The notes: generated by a model from the sequence alone, not told the origin. A DNA stretch of 64,000 nt from Adiantum capillus-veneris (GCA_014529385.2 CM043959.1:11374809-11438808); one strand, 5' to 3'. Numbered from the stretch's first letter, positions 1-9,048 are shown. A program made the numbers and translations.

Positions 1-243
1 ATTTATTGAAAAAATCAAAGAAAATAATAAAATACTCTAAAACAGTAAAGTGAAAATCAAATAATTAAGAAAACCCATTGAAAAACACAGCTTTATTTTT
101 TTTTGTTGGATTTTCCATTTTGAAGTCTCAATATCGAGAAAAATGATGAAAACTAACCCAAAAAGAATATTTTTTGATGATGTTTTGATAGTATATACAC
201 TATTTACACTCATCGGGAAGATATTATCAGTGAATTTTCCCTT

Positions 244-389
244 GATGATGAATTATAAGGGCATTATTAGGTAATTTTGCAAAAAATCACATGTTAACAT
301 CAAACTTTTTCCTCCCTCTTTTGATGATGAATTATAAAGGCATTATTAGGTATAATCACACGTTAACATCAAACTTTTTCCTCCCTCTT
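244..389. repeat. Tandem duplication, about 79-bp period
   Basis: The unit beginning GATGATGAATTATAA occurs at 244 and again at 323. Both copies end in CTTTTTCCTCCCTCTT. Read on the minus strand, those ends are purine-rich tracts followed by TTTGATGTTAAC, so each could be a former polypurine tract of Element 2. The second copy lacks about 10 bases. The rest of 1-730 holds no recognisable gene. Confidence 0.7.
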
Positions 390-730
390 CAAACATTTCC
401 CTTAATTGCTTAGTGCCCTTCCACCCTTCCTAGATGGTTTACTCTGGGACGTGTGTGTCCATGGATTGAACAATTGTGTCTATGCATAGCCGTGGTTGGA
501 TTTATCATGCTTTGAAGATCAATGAAATTCAAACCACTTTGCTGTGCAAGAGCTGGGTCTTGAGTAATTCACTCAAGGGTTTCTGATGTCGAGGCATTCT
601 GATACTGTCTTCCAAAGAGAAAATCTTGTAGCTTGTGTGCTCTCTATTTGATTGTACCATCAGGATGCTGCAGCACATTGATTGCTTGAGCTGTTGGTAG
701 CACTTTTGATGACTGTCGAGCTTTTTCTCG

Positions 731-1353
731 TCATTGGTAGCTTGGTTTGCTTGGTGCTGTATGGTGTGGTGGAGTCTTTTGAGACTTAACTCGCCATTGC
801 TTGATTGGTTTTACTGTTTGTGGAGAAGATAAGTGCACCTTTTTCTTCCAAATCCATTTTAAGCTAGGTTCCTTGCTCGAAGATGCTCGTCCGTGTGTTT
901 TTACCCTTGGAACCTTCTTTTGGTTTGTCGGTGATGTTTTGGGCCCCGAGATTTGAATCAGCTTATCCTTAAGCTGTGCTTTTGGTACCCAAATTTTCCC
1001 GACTCCTTGCATGCTACTTGTAGAATTTGCTTGTCAAGGGGATGGAGAAGATTGATTACTTTGTGGTTTGGTCTTCTGATTGATTCCTTTCCATTCCTCC
1101 TTGCTTGGTGCAATTGGAACAATGAGTTGCCTGCCTTTAGGTGATAGCTTGGGTGGATTTGTATCCCAATTTGGTATTGCTTTGTATGTCCGCATCCAGG
1201 GAATTCCAAGAATTATCGTCTCATTCAAGTGTTCATCTGGTAAGCATACAAACTGATGAGGACATGAACATCCATGTACTATCACGTTCAAGTTGACTAC
1301 TCCCAATGTTGGGGTTGGGTTCTTGTTGCATCCTTTGATTATCGCTATTCCTG
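731..1353 (-). pseudogene. Element 2 post-integrase ORF, C-terminal half: aspartic-protease-like plus basic tail
   Basis: The frame running down from 1353 encodes the distal half of a retropepsin-like domain, including ILGIPWMRTYKAIPNWDTN. This resembles the ILGRPW...QDW end of the conventional proteases in this window. One in-frame TGA at 1034-1036 follows. The same frame then stays open to 731 as a basic, Lys/Pro/Ser-rich tail containing GKIWVPKAQL, for which I recognise no family. The N-terminal half with the catalytic Asp lies at 10602-10840, on the other side of Element 1. Removing Element 1 and one CTGT copy makes the two halves collinear and in frame. It lies downstream of integrase, an unusual place for a protease. 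Confidence 0.6.
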
Positions 1354-1357
1354 CTGT
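1354..1357. repeat. Target-site duplication CTGT, left copy (Element 1)
   Basis: CTGT lies immediately before the TG of the left LTR and is repeated at 10598-10601 directly after the right LTR. Deleting Element 1 plus one copy keeps the interrupted protease-like frame in register, which supports a 4-bp duplication. Confidence 0.75.
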
Positions 1358-1476
1358 TGACGAAGGAAATTTGGAATGGCGGCCTCTACACCAAAACAAA
1401 CTCCATTGCGCCACAAGGGAAATGAGATAAGGGCACCACCTAGTCTTGGAAGCATGGGCTAGGACCGCTACACAAA

Positions 1477-1479
<3 letters not shown>

Positions 1480-1564
<85 letters not shown>
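1480..1564. repeat. (GA)n microsatellite inside the LTR
   Basis: About 85 bp of nearly pure GA lies downstream of the LTR TATA box in the sense of transcription, so it would be part of the transcript. The paired LTR has an equivalent tract at 9216-9303. Confidence 0.95.
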
Positions 1565-1566
<2 letters not shown>

Positions 1567-1882
1567 ACTATGAATGAATCATTAACCTTAGTGTGTGTAC
1601 AAGGAATGGATGACTTCAAACACTCCCAACACAAATAGTCATGTAGATTACCAAACAACCACTCAAGGATTAGCCAAGATCACATCAAGCACTCTCACAC
1701 ACATATAAAAGATTTCTCTTAATTAACATAAGTAAGAGGAGGAGAGGTTACTAGCATGAAACAATTTGCACTCTAGAATGTGCAAGAATAGAGTGAATGA
1801 ATGAGCTTATGGGCTCATGGTGAGTGATACAAAGACTCAATGGGGCTGAGGGAGGCTTGAAATTACAAAGGGGAAGGCCTCT

Positions 1883-1890
1883 TTATATAG
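1883..1890 (-). promoter_or_regulatory. LTR TATA box (Element 1, 3' LTR)
   Basis: The minus strand reads CTATATAAAGAGGCC. The same GGCC-flanked TATA context recurs in the other LTR and in Element 4. It marks the likely U3/R border region. Confidence 0.6.
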
Positions 1891-2858
1891 GAAAGAGAGT
1901 GATTAGGAGTGAGGTTAAGATCCAAGTGTAATTTGTACAAATGAAGCTTGATTAGGGACATTCAACCAATGAAGAAGCTCCTTCCAAGTGATTTGTTGAC
2001 CAATTAGCTCCATCATCACTTGTGTTGTCTTGACTCCTTCTTCCATAGCTTGAGTCCAAGAGCTTCCTTATTTTAAAATGTAAAGAATCTACATAAAATC
2101 AATACATATCTAGTAATAATAGAAAGGGGTTGAATGAGAACTTATGAATTACAACAAGATTAAGCATGACTTGAGAGGTGATTAGAAGAGGAATTTTGAT
2201 GGGTTTTTGAGCTTGAGAGAGAGCAGGAAGGAGAGGAGGGTGAGAAGACTAATGGATGATTTTTAGAGAAGGTCTCGATGTGGAAAAGGAAGGGTGTGTG
2301 TGTGTAAAGGTAGAGGGGGTGGTCTCCACCACAGTTGAAAAAACTGGCGTCCGCCATTTTGGCCATATCTCCTAGACCGTAGATGCAAAAATTATAAAAA
2401 AAATATGGCCAAAATCTCCAGCTCATCAGCTACAACTTTGATGAAGACAACTTTTCTTGGATCGGAGTGGAAGTATTTTTTTAAAATTCAGCAAAATCAT
2501 GTGTCTGGTTCCTTCCTTTACCAAGTCTTCCACTTGGGTCCCATTTGTTTGAATCATCATATGGCTCCAAAGCCATGATGATATGAGCCACTCATGACCC
2601 TTGAATCATGGGTGCATGGCTCCACAACCACATCATATCTTTTCTTTTCACATTTACATATTTTCCCTTCCCTTTACCACTAGGTTCTCCCTCTACCTTT
2701 CACCTCCGGTGAACTAGTCAAGAAAAAATTCCTATCAAATCATTTTTTTAAAATTTTTTCCAAGAGGTTGTTCTCACTCTTTCTTTTATTGTAAACCTCT
2801 AGAAGCAAGGAAAACCAACAAAATATGATAAACAAAAATTTGTGATAGGCTCGGATCA

Positions 2859-2873
2859 TAGCCCCCCCAAACC
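2859..2873 (-). promoter_or_regulatory. Polypurine tract of Element 1
   Basis: The minus strand reads TTTGGGGGGGCTA and abuts the start of the 3' LTR, the position expected for the plus-strand primer of reverse transcription. Confidence 0.8.
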
Positions 2874-2874
2874 T

Positions 2875-2900
2875 GGCTAGGGGTATTTATGCCTCTAGCC
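2875..2900 (-). promoter_or_regulatory. Stem-loop between pol stop and polypurine tract
   Basis: An inverted repeat pairs GGCTAGAGG with CCCCTAGCC around an 8-nt loop, starting at the pol stop codon. Element 4 has the equivalent hairpin at 27646-27670 although its coding region differs, so the structure looks conserved. Confidence 0.65.
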
Positions 2901-3052
2901 TACTTTCTTTGATGTTGAGCTGACCTTATCCTGATGTGATAAGGCTTTAGACGCCATCCATTTGTCCTGGTCTTGTGCACTTTACCATCAATGTCTTGAA
3001 GTCTGTAAGAGCCATTTTTGAACTTTTTGGTGACCAAGAACGGGCCTTCCCA
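2900..3052 (-). pseudogene. Integrase C-terminal tail of Element 1, beyond an in-frame TGA
   Basis: Directly after the TGA at 3053-3055 the same frame stays open to a TAG at 2900-2902. It begins WEGPFLVTKKFKNGSYRL and contains NGWRLKPYH. This is the usual C-terminal end of Ty3/gypsy integrases (WEGPF...L...G...LKPY). The TGA is therefore a premature stop, and the intact protein would have been about 50 residues longer. Confidence 0.8.
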
Positions 3053-6000
3053 TCAGAAAAGAAACTTTCCATCCTTACGAGTGTCGAAGCGATTGTCATA
3101 TCGAAGCACCAGAGATCCCTTTTTGATATCTTTGGATGCTAGCTTTTTGTTGAACTTTTCTCTGCGCTTCTCTGCTTCTTGAGAATAGTGGTTGATGGCT
3201 TCTTCACGATCCAATTGCAGCCTCTCTAGATCCATGATCCTTTGATGTACTTTCTCCTTTTGAGAGCCTACCTGGCTACCCAATATTCGAAGACTTGTTA
3301 ACTTCACTTCAATGGGCAAAAGCGCCTTCTTTCCATAAACCAAATGAAAGGGTGTGTACCCTAATGTGGTTTTGAAGGAGGTTCTATAGGCCCATAGAGC
3401 TCCATTCAGGTGTTTGTCCCAATCTTGGCGCCTGGCATGTACTTGTTTGGTGAGAATTTTGCAAATGATTCCATTTACCTTTTCCACCAAACCATTGCAC
3501 TGAGGGTAGTAAGGAGTAGAGTGTTGATGCTGAATATTTAGCTTCTTCATGAGTTCTCCTACCAAGTCTGCTCTAAACCCTGGTCCTCTATCTGATAGTA
3601 TTTCAAGAGGGGTGCCAAACCGGCAACAGATGTGGTCAAAGATGAACTGACTCACATCCTTAGCAGTAATTCTATTGGTCGGCATAGCCTCAGCCCATCT
3701 AGTCATGTAGTCTACTCCCATGATGATGTACTCTTTACCTGACTGAGTGCGTGGTAGAGGCCCTATGGCATCAATTCCCCACTTCTCAAAGGGCCCATAT
3801 ACCTTTATTGGGTTCTGAGGTTCAGCTATGAGCCATCGTGGTCCTGCTTTCTGACATTCATCACATGTTTGACACCAGTATTTGACATCACGATGAAGAC
3901 TTGGCCAAGTAAACCCAGCTTGTAGAACCTTTCTACTAGTGACGTCGTGTGCAAAGTGTCCTCCGCACATATCATCGTGACAAGCTTTTAAAATCTCTTC
4001 AATTTCACTCTTCAAAGGCACTCTCCTAAGCACACCATCCTTACCAAGACAATACAAGTCATCATTTACTATGCGATACCTGGTAGCCTTCCTAACTAAC
4101 CATCGCCTTTCCCCTGCATTCAAGTGTTTAGGAGCCTCTCCTTGCTCCAGAATGTGCATAATATCTTCCAAGTCCTCCTTGCCTTGCTGAAGTGGAAATT
4201 TGATGGCCACTGCTCCCACTATTGACTCATTTAACTTTGATGATGCTAGGTGGTCGGCATCCTTGTTCTGGTCTCTTGGCACATGATGTACTTGTGCCTC
4301 CCTAAATCTCCTCATAAGAGCTTTTGCTTCTCTCATTTTAGTAGAGAGACGGGCATTTTTGCAAGCCCATGTACCTTGCATTTGCCTTACCAAAAGCATG
4401 GAGTCACCAAAAGCGTTTAATCTCTTAATTGAATTATCGAGGCACCGACAAAGGCCATGAATTAGAGCATGATATTCTGCTTCATTGTTGGAGTGGACAT
4501 CTTCGAGAGTGATCCCTTCACCATGGATCCTCTCTCCCAATGGAGATAAGACCACGATGCTTGCAGCTGCCTTATCCTTGGTTCTCTTGTATGCTCCATC
4601 AAAGTAGAGGCAATAAGCATTGACCAAAGCCTCTGGAGCTAGAGGTGGTGGAAGTTCCTTTCTCTTCAAATGGAAAACTTTTTCATAGCACTTGTTTGTT
4701 AAAATGTCGGCTAAGCATGCTCGAGTTGTTCTTTCAACCTGTATTGTATAATCAAACTCTTGAAGTCGCACCACCCACTTTGCTATTTTGTCAGAGATTT
4801 CCATATGTTGTAGTGCATAGGGAAACATATCCTCCACAGTGATAATTACAAACCTCTTCGGCAGCAAGTATGGCCGAAATTTGGTTACCGCAAACATGAG
4901 AGCTAACACTAGCTGTTCCATCAGGGTGTAGGCCTTCTCTGTGTTTTCCATGAGGCGGCTAGCAAAATACACAGGCCTCATAAAGGATGTTTTTGGATCT
5001 TTTTGTAGGAGGGCAGCACCAATGGCCTCTTCTCCCACACTAGGGTTTACAAAGAATGTTTCTTCCCAACAAGGTTGGAGGATTACAGGGAGTGACCCTA
5101 ACATTTTTTTAATCTCTCTAAAATGCCCATCACTTTCTTCACTCCAAACAAGCGTCTCTTGACGAGTCAGCTGTTGTAGAGGAAATATCACTTGGGAGAG
5201 TAAGTGTATGAATCTACTCAAATATCTTAGCTTTTGCAAGAAAGAGATTAATTGTTTGATGGAAGTTGGGGAAGGTAGATTTAGCAATGTTTCTATCTTT
5301 TCAGGATCTACCTCGATTCCATCAATGGACACTACATGCCCTAATAGTGTAACCTTGCTTTCCCCAATGTGATATTTTTCCTTATTTAGTTGTCCACCCA
5401 GCTTAGCTAAACGAGTAAATCCTTCATCAATCTTGCCGAGATGCATACTTTTGGAGCTGTAAATACAAAAGTCATCTATGAAAACCCTTATGGACTTACC
5501 AAAGTAAGGTTGGAAGACCATGTTCATGAATCGTTGAAAGGTGGCTAGAGCGTTGGTGAGACCAAAAGGCATGACTCGAAATGCAAAACATCCCCATGGT
5601 GTGATGAAAGTAGTCTTTTTCTGGTCCTCCTCTCCAATGCGTATTTGAAAGTAGCCAGAGTAGCCATCACACACTGTGTATCTCTCATGGCCTGCTACTT
5701 CATTTAGAATCTCATCTTGAAATGGGAGAGGGAAGTGGTCCCTCTTTGTTGCAGCATTTAGTGGCTTGTAATCCACGCACACTCGCCATTTACCATTCTT
5801 CTTTGGCCTCACCACTACTGGGGAGACCCATTCTGAATCTTCTACTGGGTATATGAATCCTGCTTCTAAGAGTCTCTTCACCTCAGACAACAGTGCATTT
5901 TGTTGCACAACTCCTAATCTTCTTAGTTTTTGTACTACTGGCTTGCTCCCTTCTTTTAGATGGATATGATGCTTCACTGCAGTGACACCTGTAATGTGAG

Positions 6001-7693
6001 TGTAATCAGAAATAAACAATGATGCATGCTTCTTGAGAACATTTACATAACCCTCCTTTTCTTCTTCCTTTATATCCTTGGATAACATCTCCTCTAGGCT
6101 GGCATCCCACACATTCTCCATTTGGATCCTTGGGTTGTCTTCTGATGAGGTAGTTTCCTTTATGGTGACGCCCATGACTTCGAGAGTGCTATCACTCTCT
6201 TCACTTGAACTCTCTTCCTCGTCCATGGATGAGGAGCATCCACTTGAGCTCCACTCATCAGCTGATGTCTCTAGTTCAAGGTTCTCTTGTCGCCCATTCT
6301 TTAGGTTATAAACCACCTTCCGACTATGGCCACCCATGCGAGGCCTCAACTCCAAGTCTCCTGTTGCCCAATCTTGCCTAGCTCCTATACCCATGAGCCA
6401 AGGTCGTCCTAAAATAAGGGGGTATCCTTCTCCCTTTACTGGCATCACATAAGCATCAACCTCTGTAGTGATTCCAAAAACAGAAACTCTCAAAGCTTTC
6501 ACTACACCCACACAAGTGACAGAGACATTATTGGCCATTTTTGCCCTAAAGTTTGATGATTCCATTAGCTCTAAACCCAATTGATGCATTAGATTTTCTG
6601 TCCTGACACAAACCTCTGCTCCACTGTCAATGTAAGTTTTTGGAATCCATTGTCCCTTGATTTGAGCCTCCACCAAAGGCACTATATCCTTGAGACCATA
6701 TGCTTTGATTACACTTACTAGCTTACTTCGCTTTGCCCTCGTGCTCACCATTTTTGACCATTGTCGTCGAAGCTTTGGGGAGATATGAAGTAGTTGTGGC
6801 CAAGTAATCTTTGGTCCTTGAGAACTCACATCAGCTGTCAAGTCATAAGGTTGTGTCCGAGATCCCATAGGGAAATCAGAGATGTCAATTTGAGACCTAG
6901 TACGGGTCTTTCTCTTCTTGGCTTTATCTTTAGTTGCCCGAGATGTACTTGCTTCATTGCTTGCATCCTTGCTTGTTTCTTTACCTACTTCATCTTGGAC
7001 ACGCACACGTTTGATAGGCATTGTAGCCACTTCATCTATCTTCATCTTCCGTTTAGCTATTTCTTCCTGGTTGCTTCTGCCCTTGAGGACCTCCTCCATC
7101 CTTATGATGCTCACATTTGGTTGAGTAGCAGGGGCTTGAGCTTGAGCACGAGGTGGCTGCAAAATTTGAGGTTGCGGTTGCTCTTGTGCTTGAGCTCTAG
7201 CACGGGGAGGACTTACTTGTTGTCGAGGACCTCTAACAGGGTAGCCATATCTTCTGGGATGAGGGCAATTATACATGCCGTGGCCATTTTCCCCACAATT
7301 GTAACACAACATTTCCCTTGCTTGACGTCGCATTGGTGGCCGATTCCCACCATTTCCCTCAATAGGCCTTCTTGCACCCTGCACAAGTTTTACTCTCAAC
7401 CCCTCTAGCTGGTTTGTGAGATTGTTTATTTGTTGGAGCATATCTTCTTGTTGACCTCTATTGAGGTCTAGTGCATTAGGCACATTTGGAGGTATGTGAG
7501 AAGCTTCCATAGTTGTGATATTGCCTCCCAAAGCTAGCTGGCCAGCTTGGGCTTGATAGAGAATCTTTCTATTCTTTTCCCTAGCAATTCTTAAGGCATC
7601 TTCAAAAGCATTTGGAAATTTTCTCTTTACCTTCTCCCTTAGCAAGGGGTACAATCCTGAGATAAATCGATCCTTTTGGAGGCAATTGGGAGC
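3053..7693 (-). CDS. gag-pol: Element 1 gag C-terminus, protease, RT, dual RNase H and integrase
   Basis: This is a long open frame of about 1545 codons. Counted from the Met/Leu codon at 7654, it has a CCHC zinc knuckle (117-130), an aspartic protease with IDSGA (Asp343) and ILGRPW (about 414), and an RT with FIDD at 725-728. The first RNase H has FFVNPS where the catalytic Asp is expected, so it looks inactive. A second RNase H keeps Asp1019, Glu1058/1060, Asp1084 and a DAD motif near 1132. The integrase has a His2Cys2 finger (H1226, H1233, C1261, C1264) and D1295, D1355, E1391. Order and dual RNase H fit the Tat/Ogre group. The frame follows an in-frame TGA in gag and ends at another TGA inside the integrase tail. 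Confidence 0.95.
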   Translation of the reverse strand, partial: APNCLQKDRFISGLYPLLREKVKRKFPNAFEDALRIAREKNRKILYQAQAGQLALGGNITTMEASHIPPNVPNALDLNRGQQEDMLQQINNLTNQLEGLRVKLVQGARRPIEGNGGNRPPMRRQAREMLCYNCGENGHGMYNCPHPRRYGYPVRGPRQQVSPPRARAQAQEQPQPQILQPPRAQAQAPATQPNVSIIRMEEVLKGRSNQEEIAKRKMKIDEVATMPIKRVRVQDEVGKETSKDASNEASTSRATKDKAKKRKTRTRSQIDISDFPMGSRTQPYDLTADVSSQGPKITWPQLLHISPKLRRQWSKMVSTRAKRSKLVSVIKAYGLKDIVPLVEAQIKGQWIPKTYIDSGAEVCVRTENLMHQLGLELMESSNFRAKMANNVSVTCVGVVKALRVSVFGITTEVDAYVMPVKGEGYPLILGRPWLMGIGARQDWATGDLELRPRMGGHSRKVVYNLKNGRQENLELETSADEWSSSGCSSSMDEEESSSEESDSTLEVMGVTIKETTSSEDNPRIQMENVWDASLEEMLSKDIKEEEKEGYVNVLKKHASLFISDYTHITGVTAVKHHIHLKEGSKPVVQKLRRLGVVQQNALLSEVKRLLEAGFIYPVEDSEWVSPVVVRPKKNGKWRVCVDYKPLNAATKRDHFPLPFQDEILNEVAGHERYTVCDGYSGYFQIRIGEEDQKKTTFITPWGCFAFRVMPFGLTNALATFQRFMNMVFQPYFGKSIRVFIDDFCIYSSKSMHLGKIDEGFTRLAKLGGQLNKEKYHIGESKVTLLGHVVSIDGIEVDPEKIETLLNLPSPTSIKQLISFLQKLRYLSRFIHLLSQVIFPLQQLTRQETLVWSEESDGHFREIKKMLGSLPVILQPCWEETFFVNPSVGEEAIGAALLQKDPKTSFMRPVYFASRLMENTEKAYTLMEQLVLALMFAVTKFRPYLLPKRFVIITVEDMFPYALQHMEISDKIAKWVVRLQEFDYTIQVERTTRACLADILTNKCYEKVFHLKRKELPPPLAPEALVNAYCLYFDGAYKRTKDKAAASIVVLSPLGERIHGEGITLEDVHSNNEAEYHALIHGLCRCLDNSIKRLNAFGDSMLLVRQMQGTWACKNARLSTKMREAKALMRRFREAQVHHVPRDQNKDADHLASSKLNESIVGAVAIKFPLQQGKEDLEDIMHILEQGEAPKHLNAGERRWLVRKATRYRIVNDDLYCLGKDGVLRRVPLKSEIEEILKACHDDMCGGHFAHDVTSRKVLQAGFTWPSLHRDVKYWCQTCDECQKAGPRWLIAEPQNPIKVYGPFEKWGIDAIGPLPRTQSGKEYIIMGVDYMTRWAEAMPTNRITAKDVSQFIFDHICCRFGTPLEILSDRGPGFRADLVGELMKKLNIQHQHSTPYYPQCNGLVEKVNGIICKILTKQVHARRQDWDKHLNGALWAYRTSFKTTLGYTPFHLVYGKKALLPIEVKLTSLRILGSQVGSQKEKVHQRIMDLERLQLDREEAINHYSQEAEKRREKFNKKLASKDIKKGSLVLRYDNRFDTRKDGKFLF

Positions 7694-8059
7694 TCACTCA
7701 CCAGGGTTTAGTGAGTCTGACCATTGCCCCCAAAGTTTCACAAAACCTTCCTCATAGGTTGCATAACCATGAGGGTCAACTTGATGAAGGGCCAGAAGCC
7801 GTTGCCATAGTTCTTCTGCCGAATTGGCTCGTTGAAATCTTCGTAGGAAAGCCGCCTTCAATCCCTCCCAATCAATTCTTTGGGTTGGATCTAGAGCCTG
7901 GAACCATACCCTAGCTTCTTCTTTGAGCACCAAAGGAAAAGCTCTCAATTTCAATGCTTCGTCATCCCTCCCAGAGACAAGGAAAGCCATCTCCAAGTTA
8001 TCCAAAAAATCCCCAGCATTTTCCCCACTACGCCCAAAAGAATTTGGGAAAGCCATCAT
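7694..8059 (-). CDS. gag: Element 1 gag, N-terminal part
   Basis: This is the Retrotrans_gag-type capsid region. It starts at ATG 8057-8059 or the next codon (MMAFPNSFG), which matches the start of Element 4 gag (MAFPNFYG). The text includes FLDNLEMAFLVSGRDDEA and RVWFQALDPTQ, close to Element 4. The frame ends at TGA 7694-7696. The following codons (APNCLQ..., then YPLLREKVK) continue gag in the same frame. Element 4 has an Arg codon at the matching place (GER-ASECL), so a CGA to TGA change is the simplest explanation. Confidence 0.9.
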   Translation of the reverse strand: MMAFPNSFGRSGENAGDFLDNLEMAFLVSGRDDEALKLRAFPLVLKEEARVWFQALDPTQRIDWEGLKAAFLRRFQRANSAEELWQRLLALHQVDPHGYATYEEGFVKLWGQWSDSLNPGE

Positions 8060-8079
8060 AAAAGTGGGTTGCCTTCCTC

Positions 8080-8292
8080 TCAATACAGCACAAAGATGAA
8101 AACGTCTAGGCCCAAATCATATCTTATTAAGGGTAGAATAAATGGATTGATAGATGCATTAATCTCAGCTAGACGACGAGGGCCTAGTAAGTTCATTATG
8201 ATGTTTTGGAACCTAAGCTTTGTGCTAGCTATTATATGCACAGTTTGTCTAGCAAGAGGTTGGAAAGGTCCATATAAATCCCTATGATTCAT
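8080..8292 (-). CDS. Small leader protein 2, copy b (about 70 aa)
   Basis: This 70-aa frame lies just upstream of gag, and its TGA sits about 20 bases before the gag ATG. I recognise no known family. It aligns with the neighbouring ORF at 8302-8511 in an FQ start, GPRRLAEI against GAERLREI, P.I.P.I.Y, and a DV.IF.L end. It is hydrophobic with basic patches and has no cysteines. A third, frame-shifted relative sits at the same place in Element 4. The conserved place and ending suggest a real accessory protein or a translated leader element. Function is unknown. Confidence 0.5.
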   Translation of the reverse strand: MNHRDLYGPFQPLARQTVHIIASTKLRFQNIIMNLLGPRRLAEINASINPFILPLIRYDLGLDVFIFVLY

Positions 8293-8301
8293 GGAGTATG
8301 C

Positions 8302-8511
8302 TTAAAGCAAGATGAAGATGTGAACATCAAAAGATACATTATACTCCAAAATAGGAAATATTATAGGGTCAGGGGACAACAATATCTCTCTCAACCTCTC
8401 AGCTCCAAAATAGAAGACCAATCTTTGTTGGAAAAAAATCTTTCTATCAATGCGCACATTCACCCTAATATTCTGAACTGATTGAAAGTTGTAGAAAATG
8501 GGATTATTCAT
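8302..8511 (-). CDS. Small leader protein 2, copy a (about 69 aa)
   Basis: This 69-aa frame begins MNNPIFYNFQSVQ and ends SFDVHIFILL. It is the closer match to the Element 4 version: IRVNVRIDRKIF against IRVNIFIDRKIF, FGAERL in both, and SFDV.IFIL at the end. It is separated from copy b by 9 bp, so the pair looks like an old tandem duplication in the leader. No domain is recognised. It is not a shadow of gag, which lies wholly to its left. Confidence 0.55.
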   Translation of the reverse strand: MNNPIFYNFQSVQNIRVNVRIDRKIFFQQRLVFYFGAERLREILLSPDPIIFPILEYNVSFDVHIFILL

Positions 8512-8544
8512 TGGTGCATTAAATACAAACTTCCATGAAGCACT

Positions 8545-9048
8545 TCATTGAAGTTGAGCTCTCTTGGATCCCACCATTTGAGAGATGCGAAGAATTTTCT
8601 CACCAGTGATTAGCCTAGCTTTGGTGTGACCATCTTCAGCTTTGTAGAGTTCATAGGGTTCGATGGCTACCCTCTCAACCACCTTGAGCCTTCTTGCTAG
8701 TAGTAGTTGGAGTGCATCACCATATGTAGCCTCTTGCCAATACCGCACCGCATTGATGTGTAGCTCCCCCTCCAAAAACTTGTTAATACCCGAGTTTGAG
8801 AGTGCTTTCACCACCTGAAGTCGAGGCTTCAAAGGAAGTGTCTTCACACTAGCCACAAAGCACTCAACACAATTTTTTGACCTAGGGACTTGATGACTAC
8901 AAGATTTTCCTTGAAGCAAAGAAGGGTGTGTGTAGTTAACTCTCTTTACCCGCATACGTGCCGTTTGTCGATAAAGACGCTTCTTTTCTCGAGCTTCTTG
9001 GGGAGACCATAGTGGAAGTCTCGGAGAATTTGATGGATCTTCCTTCAT
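8545..9048 (-). CDS. Leader ORF1 protein of Element 1 (167 aa, unknown function)
   Basis: This ORF lies between the primer binding site and the small leader ORFs, starting 28 bp from the primer site. It has a basic N-terminus (REKKRLYRQTARMRVKR), a Cys cluster (C-x9-C-x2-C) followed by VKTLPLKP, and a C-terminal part with LHINAVRYW, YGDALQLLLARRL and VAIEPY. Element 4 encodes a clear relative at 31019-31603 with the same order of motifs, though the two are otherwise well diverged. Ogre-type elements are known for an extra ORF before gag. Whether this is the same protein cannot be told from sequence alone. Confidence 0.75.
   Translation of the reverse strand: MKEDPSNSPRLPLWSPQEAREKKRLYRQTARMRVKRVNYTHPSLLQGKSCSHQVPRSKNCVECFVASVKTLPLKPRLQVVKALSNSGINKFLEGELHINAVRYWQEATYGDALQLLLARRLKVVERVAIEPYELYKAEDGHTKARLITGEKILRISQMVGSKRAQLQ

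Larger units (their letters stand above)
1358..2858 (-). repeat. 3' LTR of Element 1
   Basis: This 1501-bp repeat has plus-strand termini TGACGAAGG and GATCA and matches 9099-10597 nearly base for base. It contains a (GA)n tract at 1480-1564 and a TATA box at 1883-1890 for minus-strand transcription. The terminal dinucleotides are canonical TG and CA. Confidence 0.93.

Noticed and set aside
1-730. 3' LTR of Element 2
   Set aside because: No match to 20671-21421 was seen; the purine tracts at 244-389 hint at its edge but do not prove it.
1440-1658. ORFs reading through (GA)n/(CT)n as Ser-Leu or Glu-Arg runs (also near 9209, 46056, 46084, 47475, 61925)
   Set aside because: They are translations of microsatellites without conserved flanks; not genes.
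2160-2426. 88-aa minus-strand ORF, identical at 9899-10165
   Set aside because: It lies wholly inside the LTRs of Element 1 and is present twice only because the LTR is duplicated; no domain.
6794-7408. 204-aa plus-strand ORF
   Set aside because: Antisense shadow of gag and the protease linker of Element 1.
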